From the NCBI GenBank assembly GCA_012513395.1, contig JAAZCH010000090.1, forward strand, positions 1 to 5,268: a stretch of 5,268 bases of DNA, read 5' to 3'. Made by a program: the position numbers and the translations under genes. Positions 4,791-5,268 of this stretch are shown here, piece by piece. Each line of letters opens with the position of its first letter. The stretch's first letter is position 1. The notes under the pieces were generated by a model. The model saw only the letters and a program-made list of their open reading frames with translations, made no database searches and was not told the origin of the DNA. Source of the stretch: Tissierellia bacterium (GTDB lineage Bacteria; Bacillota_A; Clostridia; Tissierellales; Peptoniphilaceae).

Positions 4791-5054
4791 TTACTTCTTT
4801 GCAAATATGGCCATGGCTTTTTTTAATATTTCATTCTCTTCTTCAATTCTAGCCATCTTCTTAAGCATGGCTTGATAATCAGCTTGTGTAATTGTTTTAT
4901 TATTATCTACTGCAATGGGTGCAGCTTTCTTTACCCATGTTAATATTGTGGATTTAGGTAGGCCATATTCACTATTAAGCTCAGCAAGTGTTTTACCGGA
5001 ATTGTAAAGCTCTACAATGGTATTTTTATATTCTTCAGTATATCTTTTTGACAT
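4791..5054 (-). CDS. IS3-family transposase OrfA (helix-turn-helix)
   Basis: An 87-residue protein from ATG 5054. A GTG at 5063 is in frame, but the AAGGAAG ribosome binding site lies eight bases before the ATG and directly against the GTG, so ATG is preferred. Residues about 2-40 (SKRYTEEYKNTIVELYNSG, then GLPKSTILTWVK) form the Tnp_1 helix-turn-helix that binds IS ends. Residues about 55-85 (MLKKMARIEEENEILKKAM) are a leucine-zipper dimerisation helix. Alone it acts as a regulator; joined to OrfB by frameshifting it forms the transposase. Confidence 0.92.
   Translation of the reverse strand: MSKRYTEEYKNTIVELYNSGKTLAELNSEYGLPKSTILTWVKKAAPIAVDNNKTITQADYQAMLKKMARIEEENEILKKAMAIFAKK
4817..4824 (-). 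other. Programmed -1 ribosomal frameshift site
   Basis: Seven A residues followed by G (minus strand 4824-4817). In the OrfA frame it reads TTA AAA AAA GCC; slipping back one base on the paired lysine codons puts ribosomes into the OrfB frame (AGC CAT GGC). OrfA otherwise ends 27 bases later at 4791. This arrangement is standard for IS3-family elements. Confidence 0.8.
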
Positions 5055-5079
5055 TCTAGACACTTCCTTCCTTTTCTAT

Positions 5080-5108
5080 ATTTTATAGTATTCGGAAAAT
5101 CGTGTCTA
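5080..5108 (-). promoter_or_regulatory. Probable IS transposase promoter
   Basis: TAGACA (5108-5103), a 17-bp spacer and TAAAAT (5085-5080), each 5 of 6 to consensus, lie just upstream of orfA. The -35 overlaps the left terminal repeat, so transposase binding could repress it. Transcripts from here would run through orfAB and into erm. Confidence 0.55.
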
Positions 5109-5127
5109 CAATATTATACTAACATCA
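5102..5127 (-). repeat. IS left terminal repeat with internal -10
   Basis: Reads TGATGTTAG then TATAAT (5118-5113) then GTAGACAC on the minus strand. The opening TGA is in frame with leader peptide 2 and ends it. Confidence 0.8.
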
Positions 5128-5169
5128 ATAATGAAATCTCTCAATAACAAATATAGAAAATATACCCAT
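5125..5169 (-). CDS. erm leader peptide 2, truncated by the IS
   Basis: Reads MGIFSIFVIERFHY and then TGA, whose three bases are the first three of the IS. The ancestral peptide can be rebuilt as MGIFSIFVIERFHYQPNQK, 19 residues, matching the leaders of erm(A) and erm(C). The IFVI motif where macrolide-bound ribosomes stall is intact, as is a strong AAGGAGG seven bases before the ATG. Stalling can still occur, but the attenuator it used to control now lies about 1.25 kb downstream. Confidence 0.9.
   Translation of the reverse strand: MGIFSIFVIERFHY
5128..5130. repeat. Target-site duplication, left copy (ATA)
   Basis: Pairs with ATA at 3876-3878; on the minus strand it is the TAT codon (Tyr14) of leader peptide 2. 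Confidence 0.85.
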
Positions 5170-5184
5170 AACTTTACCTCCTTA

Positions 5185-5241
5185 TTATTTTAATTGTAAA
5201 TGAGATAAAGTAATATCTATTACTGCAATACTTGTACACAT
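5185..5241 (-). CDS. erm leader peptide 1
   Basis: Reads MCTSIAVIDITLSHLQLK, 18 residues, closely resembling the first leader peptide of erm(A) (MCTSIAVVEITLSHS as I recall it), with IAVI as the likely stalling motif. AAGGAGG lies seven bases upstream. The two-leader layout is specific to class A erm genes and supports the subtype call. The transcription promoter should lie beyond the right edge of the window. Confidence 0.88.
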   Translation of the reverse strand: MCTSIAVIDITLSHLQLK

Positions 5242-5268
5242 AGTTAATCCTCCTTATTCAACTGATTA

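Larger units (their letters stand above)
3879..5127 (-). mobile_element. IS3-family insertion sequence (IS150-like), 1249 bp
   Basis: A complete element with two overlapping transposase frames (orfA, orfB) linked by a frameshift site. Ends are TG...CA, with imperfect terminal repeats (3879-3904 and 5102-5127, 17 of 26 bases matching, including GTAGACAC). The boundaries are set by the ATA duplication and by reconstruction of the interrupted leader peptide. Its transcription runs in the same direction as erm, so read-through can reach the resistance gene. Both frames look intact and the ends are preserved, so the copy could still be active. The IS name cannot be given without a search. Confidence 0.92.

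Noticed and set aside
5102..5109. IS boundary at the GTAGACAC octamer
   Set aside because: Placing the ends there leaves unexplained bases on both sides and no restored leader frame; the TG...CA ends at 3879 and 5127 with ATA duplication restore the leader exactly.
5113..5144. Promoter formed at the left IS joint (TTGAGA in the leader with TATAAT in the IS)
   Set aside because: Spacing to TATAAT is 20 bp. A 17-bp fit exists only with the poor TAGTAT. The internal promoter at 5080-5108 is a better explanation.

Overview
The window is AT-rich and carries strong AGGAGG-type ribosome binding sites, a LexA with a Gram-positive-style operator arrangement, and a class A erm gene close to the TR subtype. 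Together these point to a low-GC Firmicute. The TR subtype is known from streptococci and Gram-positive anaerobic cocci (Peptoniphilus, Anaerococcus, Finegoldia), but genus assignment is inference. The region is a mosaic of accessory DNA: two truncated genes meet at a scar, a resistance gene is present, and an insertion sequence is nested inside that gene's control region.

Positions 1-1600, mostly minus strand. lexA (790-1395) has its own promoter and a 25-bp palindromic operator. Downstream on the same strand come a 15-codon micro-ORF (658-705) and a small zinc-finger protein resembling phage Mu Com (372-593). After these lies about 300 nt of non-coding DNA ending in a strong minus-strand terminator (1-64). 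That stretch is not empty. It can fold into a multi-domain RNA containing four copies of one hairpin module, whose 3-bp stems covary while the loop and flanking internal-loop sequences stay conserved. This is the best candidate here for an undescribed system: a possible small RNA or 3' UTR lying directly after a Com-like RNA-binding protein gene.

Positions 1500-2220. A lone plus-strand membrane protein of unknown function (1596-2102) is divergent from lexA. A wobble-paired terminator follows that serves mainly the opposite strand.

Positions 2219-3068. The C-terminal part of an endonuclease/exonuclease/phosphatase-family protein (minus) abuts the C-terminal part of a coiled-coil protein, perhaps a MobV/Pre-type relaxase tail (plus). 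Both have lost their 5' parts at the same junction near 2621-2662. A weak terminator and a 13-bp-stem terminator close this segment.

Positions 3069-5268, minus strand. An intact erm(A)/TR-type rRNA methyltransferase gene (3069-3800) keeps most of its attenuator. A 1249-bp IS3-family element (3879-5127, flanked by a 3-bp ATA duplication) has inserted exactly between codons 14 and 15 of the second leader peptide. The first three bases of the IS (TGA) serve as the new stop codon of the leader. Leader 1, leader 2 and their ribosome binding sites now lie on the far side of the IS, so drug-dependent ribosome stalling should no longer be coupled to erm translation. Expression is probably altered from inducible to constitutive or to read-through dependent, but sequence alone cannot decide which.
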